The position numbers and the translations under genes are program-made. A DNA stretch of 64,000 nt from Mnemiopsis leidyi (lineage: Eukaryota > Ctenophora > Tentaculata > Lobata > Bolinopsidae). The notes under the pieces are model-generated. The model saw only the letters and a list, made by a program, of their open reading frames with translations. It had not been told where the DNA came from and made no database searches. Shown here one piece after another: positions 1 through 11,472 of this stretch (the stretch's first letter is position 1; each line of letters starts with the position of its first letter). Location: the NCBI GenBank assembly GCA_000226015.1, contig JH156524.1:107112-171111 (forward strand), in the 5' to 3' direction.

Positions 1-2580
1 TCGTCAAGATTCAGCTTAGCAACATTTCTCTTGATGGCTTCAGTAACGCTTATGTCGAGTTCAAGACCAGGGAAGTCCATTTCACCCCCTTCGATGCAAC
101 GCATAATTGCTTGCATCATGTCTTCTGGAAGATCTGTCAAAAGCTTTTCTTTTCCAGTTAACCCTTCAGGTTTTTTCTCCTCTGGCTTCTTTTCCTCAGA
201 TTTCTTCTCTTCAGGTTTCTTCTCTTCGGGTTTTTTCTTAGCGTCTTCGTTTGCCTTCTTTTTAGCATCCTCATCGGCTTTCTTTTTCTTTGCATCTTCC
301 TCGGCTTTTTTCTTAGCATCTTCATCGGCTTTCTTTTTCTTAGCATCTTCCTCGGCTTTTTTCTAGCATCTTCATCGGCCTTTTTCTTGCTATCTTCCTC
401 GGTCTTTTTTCTTGCTATCTTCATCAGTCCTTTTTCTGGCNNNNNNNNNNNCTATCTTCCTTCGGCTTTTTCTTAGTCTATCTTCATCGGTCTTTCTTTT
501 CTTAGTCATCTTCCTCGGCTTTTTTCTTAGCTATCTTCATCGGCCTTTTCTTTGTCATCTTCCTCGGCTTTTTTCTTTGCATCTTCATCAGCCTTTTTCT
601 TGGCAGCTTCATCAGCCTTCTTCTTGGCAGCTTCATCAGCCTTCTTCTTGGCGTCTTCTTCGGCCTTCTTTTTCTTGGCATCCTCTTCAGCCTTCTTTCT
701 GTCAGCTTCAGCTTTCTTCTTTTCCTCCAATTTTTTCTTGGCATCAGCTATCTTCTTTTCTTTCTCGGCCTTCTTTTTAGCTTCTTCATCAGCCTTCTTT
801 TTAGCGTCTTCTTCAGCTTTCTTTTTGGCGTCTTCCTTAGCTTTCTTTTTGGCATCTTCTTCAGCTTTCTTTTTGGCATCTTCTTCTGCTTTCTTTTTGG
901 CATCTTCTTCCGCTTTCTTTTTTGCATCCTCTTCAGCTTTCTTTTTGGCATCCTCCTCGGCCTTCTTTATGGCGTCTTCTTCAGCTTTCTTTTGAGCATC
1001 CTTGGCAGCTTTAGGATCTTCTTTAGGTTTTGCTTCTTCCACAGGTTTGGTTGCAACAGGTGCTGCATCTTTCACTTGCTTTTTCTTTTCAGCGTCGATA
1101 TCTGGAATTCCAGAGCCGTCATCCATTGGAACTTCCTCCATAGGAAGATCTTCTGAATCAAGAAGAGATGGCTTGTCAGTAGTAGAATCCTTTGGCTTGG
1201 ATGCAGGGGCAGCATCTTTGACGGGGGCTTTATTTTCTTGATCAATACTTGGGATTCCAGACATATCATCCATTGGAACCTCTTCTGATGGTAAATCAGC
1301 TGACTCAAGACCATCTCCTGGTGTTTTGGGTTGCTTGTAAGACTTTTCAACAGGTTTCATCTGATCAGCTTCAACAGAGGGCAGACCATTTTCATCTATT
1401 GGAACATCTTCCCCTTCCAGGGTAGGTGCTGATTTATGAGCTGGTTTCTTGAGGTTTTCTTCGACAGAAGGAAGGTCTCCGGGAGCGTCATCCATGGGGA
1501 CGTCTTCCCCTTCAACACCAGGTGCTGATTTGTGAGCCGGTTTCTTGAGGTCTTCCTCAACGGAAGGAATATCTCCCATATCGTTATCAGCAGGAACATC
1601 TTCGCCATCAAGGGTTGTCGGTTTTGGTTGATCATAGCTCTTCTCAACGGGTTTAGCTTTGTCAGCCTCCACTGAAAGATCGCCCAGGTCATCATCAAGA
1701 GGGATATCTTCACCCTCAAGTGAGATAGGCTGAGACAAGTCACCTGATGGAGCACCCAGAGGAGCAGCTCCTGACTTCTGAGGAGCGGAGTCAACAGGTT
1801 TTTCACCAGCTGGTTTATCATCTGATGGTGCTGAAGGGCTGCCTCCGGGTCTGGAGGTGTCATAGGAAGATGGTGAGTAGTCTCTTTTGCTTGGCTCGTA
1901 AGAAGATGGTGAGTAGTCTCTTTTGCTTGGCTCGTAGGAAGATGGTGAGTAGTCTCTCTTGCTTGGCTCGTAAGAAGATGGTGAGTAGTCTCTTTTGCTT
2001 GGCTCGTAGGAAGATGGTGAGTAGTCTCTCTTGCTTGGCTCGTAAGAAGAGGGTGAGTAGTCTCTTTTGCTTGGCTCGTAAGAAGAAGGAGTGTAATCTC
2101 TAGGTTTGTAATCCGAATCGTAGTCCCTAGGTTTGGAGTCATATTTGTAGGGTTCAGAGTCGTATTTGCCGGGGCTATGGGCAGTGGGTCGTGAGGAAGT
2201 ATTGTAACTGGAGGAGGTGTAGGTGGAAGAGTATTTCGAGGGGGAGTATGATCTGGGGCTGTAGCTGGAGGGGGTGTAATCTCTTGAAGTAGATGTTGTG
2301 CCGTAGGTAGTATGCTCGGTCGTTGACTTGATGTTTGTGACACCCCCAGGACCTGCGGTGTGACCTTCGGGACGAGCCCGGTCGTATGAACCTCCAGTTG
2401 AATCCACTCCGACTCCGACTCCGTATCTATCAGCAGCAGAGGAGTAACCGTGAGCGTATTTTGGTTCTCCGTACAGGTTGGAGAAGGAAGACTTCCTCTG
2501 GTAAGTTGTTGTGGAGCCTGTAGAGTTGAAACCACTGTCTGAGTCTGTGCCATATCCGCTCCTGTACTGGTATCCTGAAC
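1..2580 (-). CDS. Large repeat exon of a Tyr/Ser-rich and Lys/Glu/Ala-rich protein, 3' part off the window
   Basis: A single long exon read right to left, starting after a good acceptor (CCATTTCAG, exon from 2580, phase 1) and open at the left edge. In order it encodes a Gly/Ser/Tyr-rich head, seven copies of a 12-residue repeat (RDYSPSSYEPSK-like, 1860-2100), then about five acidic repeats built around GEDVP and PSVE followed by KKPAHKSAP, then a long array of 8-residue units of the type KKKAEEDA. Such arrays usually form a single alpha helix or coiled coil. Near the left edge the repeats give way to unique sequence ending RNVAKLNLD. No ATG opens this exon, so it needs an upstream exon; its phase fits exon 8 of the gene at 3012-11472 and I infer one gene. 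The frame is broken between about 360 and 545 beside an N run. Function unknown; a cytoskeletal or structural role is inference. Confidence 0.7.
361..545. other. Damaged repeat segment with N run (441-451)
   Basis: The Lys/Glu/Ala codon repeat is clean on both sides of this stretch, but inside it the unit keeps changing length: the expected AGCATCTTC appears as GCTATCTTC, GTCATCTTC or GTCTATCTTC. The result is several frameshifts and stops around an 11-base N run. The regular repeats on either side stay in frame, so consensus or assembly error in a repetitive exon is more likely than true loss of the gene. Confidence 0.75.
1860..2100 (-). repeat. 36-bp coding tandem repeat, about 7 copies
   Basis: Each 36-bp unit encodes twelve residues of the form RDYSPSSYEPSK. 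Copies are nearly identical, with two alternating variants (CTCTTTTGCTTGGCTCGTA and CTCTCTTGCTTGGCTCGTA), so recent unequal exchange or conversion is likely. The Ser-Pro and Tyr-Ser-Pro steps make it a plausible phosphorylated, disordered segment. Confidence 0.9.
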
Positions 2581-3011
2581 CTGAAATGGAAGACAAATTA
2601 CTTGCGGAAAGTTATGATTCATGATACCATCCGTTATTTTTGTAGAATAACCGCACTTGGTAATGTGATTGGAATGTACATCCTAAACAAATCGACCAAC
2701 ATTTAAATCTGAAGTACATTGTGGTGTTCTAAAAATTGTGAACCAAAAATTTAAAGTTTTTTAAAATTTTGAAACAACCTTAAGAGGCAGATATTAAGTT
2801 AAGTTAAAGAACATAAATAACACAAATAATCCATGATACCAAAAGGTAAACGCTGGATTCTTTTACCTATTTTGAGCCACCAGAAGAAATAAAGTCAAAG
2901 AGCCCATAATATAACGGATAAAATCTAGATCTAGAAAATAGACACCGTCGGCGTCGCATAGGCTTGGATACTTCAAAAAAGGAGCTTTTTTATTGGAAGA
3001 AGTCATGCAAA

Positions 3012-6000
3012 TCAGCGGAGATCCGGCACACTTAACAAACCGGGGTAACGTCGATAACCAGTATGCAACCAGGGCAGATCCTCGTAGTGAAGGTAGGTCC
3101 TCATGGCGTGTCTGTCAGACCTCCTCTCGGAGGGCAAGCTGGTTCCGTACACTTCAAAGTATCTGTCGTACAGGTACTTGGCGTACTCGGGCTCGTCCAT
3201 TCGCTTCAAGTCCCCGCTGTAGTGGGCCAGGGCTAGAGGGCGGTGGGTGCCGTCAGGAAGTTTGATGTCCCGGTCCGCGAGGTTTACGTCGGTGTGGTAG
3301 ACATGATGGTAGCTCGTCGGGGTGATCTTGGACTTGGCACGCTTCCAAGCCGGCAGCGACATCAGGATCTTGTCGGCGTCAAGAGTACCGTCGTGGTTGG
3401 GTCTGATGTATTCTGATTTGAAGCCAGGATTGTAGCTGTACTCTGCATCCACATGTTGTTTCCTGTAGTAGTCTGAGGGACGATATCTGCCGGAGTAGCC
3501 GCCCTCAATGCCTGTCCTCGACTCGAGGTCTCTGTAGCCGATGACTGAGGACTTGGCGACTTGTTTTTCCAAATCTGAAAAGAGTGGTGCCTCCACCACA
3601 CCTCCTTCTACTTCTTTGGTTTCTGTTGTGGTTTCTGTTTTTGTTTCTGTTGTTTTGTCCACTGTGCCTCGCTTACCTAAATGAACAATGCTACACACAC
3701 GCGCAAAAACACTCACTTCACTCAGCACTTCCACACTTACAAACTTCACACTTGAACACTAAAACACACTAAAACACACTGGAAAACACACAGTACAAAC
3801 TGCAAATTGAGAATAATTGTGATTTTAAATTGACATGCTCTTTCCGATCTCACTGGCACATCGAGCCTTAATGCAGAAAAACCCACGCACGAACTCACAC
3901 GACATACAACGTTTTCTTTTCAGTAAGCAGGGAAGCAATTAACTATTCACTCACTGATTCTTGTAGGGAAGTTTGCAGACGTAGATCCCCCAATATATGT
4001 TCCTCTACTTCCTGCTAAAAAACACGTGCTTTGTTAGAAAAACACGCATGCTGCACGCTTGTGTCCACGTGCTGACGTACTGGTGTGCGCACAAACACGC
4101 TTATGCACGTTTAGACACGCTTGTGCACGTGCTGATACCGTTAAGCACGTGCAGACATACGGACATGCTTGTTTTACTGAAAAATTCAAACTGCAAACCC
4201 ACATCATGTGCATTTATTGCGCTTTCTAATATCAGCATGTGCACATTGTCACAGTGCAGTTTCTATCATACTTACGAAGATTTTCACAAAACCACTTTTA
4301 AACTCTCACAAGCACGTTTTTTTCACATTTCTTCCACATTTTATTTATCGCACTTGTGCAAGCATGAAAATTATATACATTTGATTGTCGTTCAAAATCA
4401 CCCACAACATTTATAAGAAACAAGGGCAGGTCATCCAATAGCTGAAATGACCCAGATCAGTGCTTACTATTCATCAAAAGAATCTGGTATGTCAAAACAG
4501 ATAGATAAGCCTCTAATTATTCCTTGTTTAAAAGTCTGATTAGCACCCAGATTTTAATCGCCGATAGAAAAGATGAACCTTGGGAAGCGGTACAGGTATG
4601 TTACAAGCCGGACTGCCGACTGCTGCTATTTATACACTAAAATCAGTGCACTCTTTGCGTGCTTTCAACAAGTCTCGCTCTTTTAATTGATCAATGTTAG
4701 TGTTACATACTGCACTCTCGGACATTAGGAAGCTTGTTCAGATAATAAAGTGATAAGAGAAATGTGTTAGCCGCCTGTATGAACCAGTGCAATGCAGTAT
4801 TGTGCAACATAGAGCTTCGACTTTCTGAGACTCTGCATTACTGCATCGCATATCAAATGCTAAGTTAAAAAGACATTCATTACGGTCATCCTGATGCTTT
4901 ACCCTCATTTCCCGAGCTGAACAACAATATTTCCAGCAGCAGAGAGATACAGGGTGTCACATATAATCAACCCCTTAATTGTTGTTGGATTGATGGGCAC
5001 ACATATGTGTAACTTTCCTGGCTCCTCTCACACACTACACGCTTCACTATAGTAAGGGTTAAATGCGCGTTATCACAGCAGCACACACGTAACCCTAGCA
5101 ACACACGTGTAACCATAGCAACACACACGTAACCATAGCAACGCTAAAGTAACCACAGCAAAACATTCACACTCATCACGTTATCACACGTTACTCCAGA
5201 TCTAATCTCACCTATATCCGCACTATACCGACTCTCGGCTATCACGTGACTTGTATCAGAAACAGAAGACCGTGTATACCTAACTCCGTAACACTCAGCC
5301 CCCCAAGGACATATCCTGTACGCGTATGTGTCGTAGTGAGCTGCCCCGACACACTTGCAGTCAATACCACCTCCACAGCGGGGTTCTAGTGGTGACAGGG
5401 TCAGTTCATGCAGGCTAGAGTGCTGTGTATATCAGGGGAATCTAGTTTTATAATATAAAACATTGTTTCTAATCACTGAAACAATATCAAAGTAAGAACT
5501 TAAAGAACCGGTCCCTATTTTTTGAAGGTCAGAGTTAGAAAGTCTCAAGTAGAAGCCTGGTTAAGATTTCAAGAAGCACTTTTTTCCCAAACACGATAAG
5601 CACGATAACCCGACACAAACACCACGCGAAAAGTCGCTACCTCGGAGGTTGCCATGGTGATAAGAGTATCCCTGGCTGTCGACCCCTTGGAGGTACTCCA
5701 ACCTGACCCTGAAGTCCTGCTCACTGACTCTCTCGCCCAGCAACAGCCGTTCTCTCAGTCTCAAGTGCTCACGGTAGTCCTTGTGGGAGTCGTACCCCGC
5801 AGGCAGCAGGTAGTTATACCGACCCATATAGAGGGTGCCTGAATTGGGGCTTTAGTCCATGCACGATTTGTCGGGTCTTATTTGGGCTGTTTTAACAAGT
5901 AAAATGTGTCAATATATGCTGGGGCTTGAATAATGCTGTTATACGTAAAAAAGTTTTATGTAAAAAATTACAAAATCATACTCATAACAGATGCTTTTAA

Positions 6001-9000
6001 TGAGAAAACAACAAAATGTAAGATAAAAACATGAAAAAAGAAACTTTATATGTGGGCTTTGTGCTCTGTTTTATGCTTCTTCATATTCAGTTTCATGCTG
6101 AGGCATTCTCAAACGACATGGTAAATGGTAAAATGCTTTGGATATGCAATATGCTCTGGCAGTGTCAGGAGGACTCCTTTCTTCTCCAATATATATTTTA
6201 TCTTGAGTCCAATGAGTAAGTTAAATGTCCCTGGGATTGCTGCTACTCCCTCCGTTTGCAAACAAGACATCTCCATTACTGATGACAAAGAAAGTGCTAT
6301 GGAGGCAGGATGATGTGGGCCCGGATATTTCGGAGTCTTCGCATAAGCGGATATTATGGACAATTTGCTCTTCTGAGATTCCCTTGTCTCTTATTAATGT
6401 GTTGCAGTGACTTTTTCGACCCGTTTGAGTTTGTAGGAATGTACTAAGTTGAACAAGATTTAAGTTTTTCGCACAAAGAACTTTTTACAAAGATATTTAC
6501 AGAAATAGTTAATTTATCTACAAATATGTCTTGAAAAAGATAAAAGAAAAGGGTTTTCATGTATTCAATGCAGGATTAAAAATGTAAATTAACCGATATA
6601 AAAGAGTAAAAAAAGATTTAAAAAGAATTCTCCTCAATAGTCCGTTCTCCATTTCTCGTTCAGTACAGCGATAATTCAACGAACTTGCGATAAGTTTTCC
6701 TACAGTTACAAGTGAAACATTTGTCACTAGAGCTCTAGCTCACAAGACTCTAGTGACTACAGCATTTAGTAACTATGTAACTATAACTAGTAACCATGGT
6801 AACCAGTAACTTAAGTAACCATGGTAACTACACGTATAGGTAGAAGGGTATAGCATACTCACTTCCAGAGTCAGTGCCTCCGGGGCTATACACGTATTCC
6901 GATCGAGACTTTTTCATATACCATCTGAAAAATGAGCTCAATAGATATCAGAGGTAAACAGAATAATGCGAATAAAAAACACTGGTTACCTGTTACCGGA
7001 AACAGGATCAACTTGCTGTGTAGGATGATTTAGCTTGCTAAAGTAGAATGCCCCAATTGCCCCATTTCCAATTCCAAATTTTTTTACAATAGCCGCGGGG
7101 TAGCTAATGACAAGCGTCTAAAAGAACCGTAAGATAGTACACAGGAATTGCAATGACCCGATGGGAATTGGGACCAACCTAAACTACTTTTTACTTTAAG
7201 TAACTTACTTATCTACATCGTAGTCCCTTGGTGCATGTGAGTAGGAATATGTGCTGTGTACAGCTCCTCCGGAGTAGCGGGTTCTGTAGTCCGGTGTTTC
7301 AGCTGACAGTTCCGCTGCGTAGTTCCTGGGAACCGTTACCATGATTACTGAGTGCAAAAAGAACAAATCTTGTTCTAGTTACAGTGCAAGAAGAACAAAT
7401 ATTGTTCTAGTTAGAGTATAAGAAGAACAAACCTTGTTCTAGTTGGAATGTAAGAAGAACAAACCTTGTTCTAGTTGGAATGTAAGAAGAACAAATATTG
7501 TTCTAGTTGGAATGTAAGAAGAACAAACCTTGTTCTAGTTGGAATGTAAGAAGAACAAACCTTGTTCTAGTTAGAGTATAAGAAGAACAAACCTTGTTCT
7601 AGTTAGAGTATAAGAAGAACAAACCTTGTTCTAGTTGGAATGTAAGAAGAACAAACCTTGTTCTAGTTGTTCTAGAAGAAACCTGTTCTAGAAGAACAAA
7701 CCTTGTTCTAGTTGGAATGTAAGAAGAACAAACCTTGTTCTAGTTGGAGTGTAAGAAGAACAAACCTTGTTCTAGTTGGAATGTAAGATGATGAGGACGA
7801 GTAACCGCCCGATCCGTATCTGCTCCTGGTTTCGTAAATACCGCTCTGGTGAGATCCCACCGGTCCGAATCCAACGTAGCTAGCCTGATGGAGAGTTACA
7901 GCTAGAGAAGGTTTTGTATAACGCCATAACGGGCAGAGCGTCATTGCTTGTCTTCTATATCTTAAAATCAATGATAGGTTTATGGTTGAATGGCGAATAA
8001 TGTCTGTTATGCGATCGAAATTAGATTTTTGATGAATCACTGATTTTTCGATTGATTGTTTTTTACTAAGATTTATCAATAAGTCTTCTTAAATTAGTCA
8101 CAATCATGATGTTATCACGATGAAGTCACAATCATGATTTTATCAAGATGATTTTATCACGATGCCACCAACTACCGGTTCGCCAGAATCAAACAGTGTA
8201 GTCCTTGTCGAGCCAGCAATTATACACAGTACTATTAACACATCCACCCCGCTCCTTTACCTTCAAAGCCACTTTAAAGCTTGCAGAGAGACCTTACAAC
8301 TTTTAACATGTTATGTCTAAATGTCTTGTGAGTGAAACAACGTCTTTCGTCCGATTTGTAGACTTTGTTAAAGTTGGACAACGGACAGGTTTTCCAGCTG
8401 GTTTGACGCTATGGAATACAATCAGCCGCCCCATGCTCCCATGTCTTGATAATAATGGTATTAGCGATGTTTACATCGTGCAATCTGCGCAGATACGGCT
8501 TACATGAATAAAATCATATTGCTGAGAAGTGAGATTAGGACTACCAGATCGATGCTCTGTACAATGTCACAAGTTTTATACATTAGTTTTATACATTAGG
8601 ATTGCGTAATTTTTATGTTTTAGTCATGTTATCTGATAGAGTTGGCTAGATGTAGCCTGTAAAATTACTTCGATCGAATTCTACCGAAATTACTTTTTAA
8701 GAAAAAACAGTGTAACAGAGACATAGATCTTTTTGCTGTTATTGATGAAAGAAAAGCATGAGAAAACATCTTATGATGGATTGCCTTTCAGTCTTTACCA
8801 ACATTGAAAACCTGAGGCCTGCAGACCAGGTGACTCCGAATATTAACTACAGCAATTCCTCTAAAATTGCTTAAGTTAAAATAAGTTATTTCAAAGACAA
8901 CACAGAACATTGATGGCCGTAGTCATTAGCTTACAAAGTCAAACTGGAGGGACACAACTTCAATATTCGTGTTTTATTTTGAACAGAGTTATGAAAAGTA

Positions 9001-11472
9001 CGGGTTGTAGGAGGGGGTGGGGGTTTTGTACCGACAAGCCCAATCACAATTTTTTTGCGTTCTAGCTATATTCTGCATTTGACGGGACACTGGGAGATAG
9101 CTATAGGTTCTGTTTCCTGAACAAGTTAAACACTAGCCATACCGTAGGCACAGGCTTTGGACTGTGTCGAGCAGTTTAAAGAACTTCCATCACAATCTAC
9201 GGCTGTAAGAAAATCTATAATAACATAAAATAAAATAACATGCATGCACAAAAACCAGTATGCAACATGACAAAAATATTTACAAATTAGAAATTAATAG
9301 ATAATACTGCATTAAATTATTAACCAATTTTATAAATTCCCAAATACACAACCTGAAACGAACAAAAAACAAATAAATAAATAATAACTAATAATGATGC
9401 TCCTTCATAAATTTAATCGAATAATTTAATCATTTTATCAAAAATATCTACTCCATATTTTCCCCAAAGATTTATACGACTTTTGTAAAATTTATGTTTC
9501 CGAATCAATCTCCCATTACACCTTAGATGATGGTGAAGTTGTGTTACGGTTTTCCAAATTATCGTTTATTTTATGGGATTTCCACGGATTTATTTGACGG
9601 TTTCCAGAAAAACGAAATTAATTCTATATTCTTCAGAATTTTAAATGCTTAATAACTTTATATTCGAAGAATTTCATGTTGCTGTGCTTTATAGTCAAGC
9701 GACGAAAGAGCTGACAGCTGCGGTTGGCCAAACAAACGGAATGAACTTTTGTTTTTGATCGTTCAACGACGAGCATGACATTATGCAGTTACATATTTTC
9801 AGAAAGGAAAGGACTAAGCACACCAATACTGAAATTACTCATCGAGTCTTTGGGTCAGGTGCTCTCATTGACTAGTTTTGATTTTGCATTAAGTTTATTA
9901 TTACATAATGAGCTCATGGGGTCTGGGTAAGCTACTCTTGTTCCATCAACCGTTATTAGGTGAGGCTTACTAGTCTTGTCCGTTTATCCTATCGCCGTTA
10001 TTGTTTTCGCAACAGTCTGTCTACATTTTTTCAATAGCCTGTCTAAATTAATCTTTCAAGCATAAACCTAGATGTTTCTTGACATAACATAATTTCTGTA
10101 TCAAGTTAAAAATTACCCCAAAAAATGCTTTTTACTTCAAGAATTTTACAAGTATACTCTCAAGGTTGGTCTGGAAGTTTTCAACCACAATCCTTACTCA
10201 CAATATTGTGAACCCCTTTCTATTTGAGTATTCAACCACAATCCTAACTCACAATATTGTGAACCCCTTTCTATTTGAGTATTCAACCACAATCCTAATT
10301 CACAATATTGTGAACCCCTTTCTATTTGAGTATTCAACCACAATCTTTACTCACAATATTGTGAACCCCTTTTTATTTGAAATATTTGAATATTCAAACG
10401 TTACAATGGCTCAGCAACAACAGTAGTATAGTATAAGTATTAGTATAAGTTAACCATGTATCATGATGACAATGTGATCTGATTATCTTAATTGTTTAAA
10501 TATGTGCTGGTTGGATGATAAATTTTTCAATCGATACAATCATTGTCATAACATACGTCCTCGATTCGATCTGGTTTAGCTGAGGTCTGCCTTGTCAAGC
10601 CCTCCGTCTTATTAAGAATAAATAATCAAATTTCTAAATAAATGGCGAAAAGTCAGAGTAAGATTTCTCTTAACCAGTCTCTATAAGCTTATAAGCTTCT
10701 AGCTCTAACATAGAATTAAAATGTAAATATCGGTTTTTGTTTTCTGAAAGATACATATGATTTTAGAAACTTGATGTGGTAACTTACTTATTACCCTTTA
10801 TTTAAGAATGATTAGTTATTATTGTTAAATAAGTCAAAACTTTGAGGGGTTACGGTTTCCTAAATGTTCTAAGAACTGACATAAAGCAGTTTATTCTCTA
10901 TCGTCGTAACAAACCCCACAAATGCTGCACATAAGATGTCAAATATCACCTAATTTGGCGATATTAAAAAAATTAGGTGATATTACCAAATATGGCCATA
11001 TTACCAAACAAGGCGATGAAGACATACCCGTTCTTTGCGGGAGACTGAGACAGGTTCCACATCGTAGCTTCCTGCACGTCTCACGTAGGAGCTCACGTGA
11101 CGTTCCGGTCGAACAAACTTGATCTGGAGAGAGAGATAACAGCAATTAGCTTGAAACTGGTAAATACACGAAGCAGTACCTTGATACGCTGAATCTACTG
11201 TGTACCACAGCAGCACCTAGGCGAACCTAGGTTATCATTATATGCTATTTTGAAAGCACAGAGGTAATGTAGGGCAGTGCAACAATTGCAAAGTTCAAAA
11301 CCACTGGAAGAGGCACTTAAGATTGGTAACATCCAGGGGAAGGCTCCTAGATTTTAACAACTTCTGAATGACAGACCTTCTTGAACTGGTAGTGGTGTAT
11401 CTCGGGCGGTACGTAGGAGCAGAGCCCGTACTTGTTGAGGATCATGTCGGTCCTCGCGTCTCTCGAATTCAT
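3012..11472 (-). CDS. Eight upstream exons of a Tyr/Arg/Ser-rich structural-type protein
   Basis: I read eight exons whose phases all agree: 11377-11472 (ATG, MNSRDARTDM), 11028-11123, 7734-7884, 7209-7347, 6863-6924, 5641-5838, 5212-5340, and 3041-3676. They join to 502 codons plus one base. Donors include GTAAGT and GTGAGT. The last exon has a second in-frame acceptor at 3574. The protein is rich in Tyr, Arg, Ser and His, with no signal peptide, membrane segment or domain I recognise; exon 8 holds an ordered-looking stretch (YAKYLYDRYFEVYG). If exon 8 is read through, the frame stops at 3012-3014. If a donor G|GTTTGT at 3041 is used, it joins in phase to the exon at 2580, giving YRRYPGSGYQYRS, which reads smoothly. 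I favour one gene with an alternative 3' end. Exon 3 ends inside a minisatellite. Homology search of the joined protein would settle the family. Confidence 0.7.
4023..4151. promoter_or_regulatory. Cluster of four CACGTG E-boxes
   Basis: Four perfect CACGTG palindromes lie at 4023-4028, 4066-4071, 4126-4131 and 4146-4151, among further CACG/CGTG half sites, in intron 7 of the minus-strand gene. CACGTG is the canonical bHLH (MYC/MAX/USF/CLOCK-type) site. Function as an enhancer is inference; the stretch is also an alternating, low-complexity C/A/G/T pattern that may have grown by slippage. Confidence 0.4.
5089..5162. promoter_or_regulatory. Array of RFX X-box-like motifs at 20-bp spacing
   Basis: GTAACCCTAGCAAC (5089), GTAACCATAGCAAC (5109 and 5129) and a one-mismatch copy (5149) recur every 20 bp. 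The first three fit the RFX X-box consensus GTNRCC-N(0-3)-RGYAAC exactly. The array lies in intron 7 of the minus-strand gene, 50 bp downstream of exon 7. RFX factors drive ciliary genes in animals; use here is inferred from the motif only. Confidence 0.45.
6790..6828. promoter_or_regulatory. Two perfect palindromic X-boxes
   Basis: The fully palindromic 14-mer GTAACCATGGTAAC occurs at 6790-6803 and 6815-6828, 25 bp apart, inside a run of GTAAC steps in intron 5, about 35 bp from exon 5. It matches the RFX X-box consensus on both strands. Confidence 0.45.
7351..7790. repeat. 32-bp minisatellite covering the donor of exon 3, about 13-14 copies
   Basis: The unit AGAAGAACAAACCTTGTTCT followed by AGTTGGAATGTA repeats about 13-14 times with slight decay (one broken copy near 7670-7690). 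On the minus strand each unit reads CCAACTAGAACAAG|GTTTGT, so each carries a copy of the exon 3 end and its donor. Each unit also contains the inverted half-sites AGAACA and TGTTCT with a 5-base spacer. Confidence 0.95.
10172..10400. repeat. 51-bp tandem repeat, four copies
   Basis: Four near-identical copies of about 51 bp, each holding the palindrome CACAATATTGTG followed by AACCCCTTTCTATTTGAGTA. The repeat lies in intron 2 of the minus-strand gene. It is open in one plus-strand frame only because 51 is a multiple of three, so I do not call it coding. Confidence 0.9.

Noticed and set aside
412-995. Plus-strand Ser/Phe-rich open frames
   Set aside because: They are the antisense of the Lys/Glu/Ala repeat exon; codons such as TTC and TCT are forced by GAA and AGA on the other strand.
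3997-4416. Plus-strand frame of 139 codons
   Set aside because: Low-complexity CACG/CGTG sequence in an intron of the opposite gene; no domain or splice partner.
7351-7790. CRISPR-like array
   Set aside because: The units abut with no unique spacers, and the host is an animal genome.
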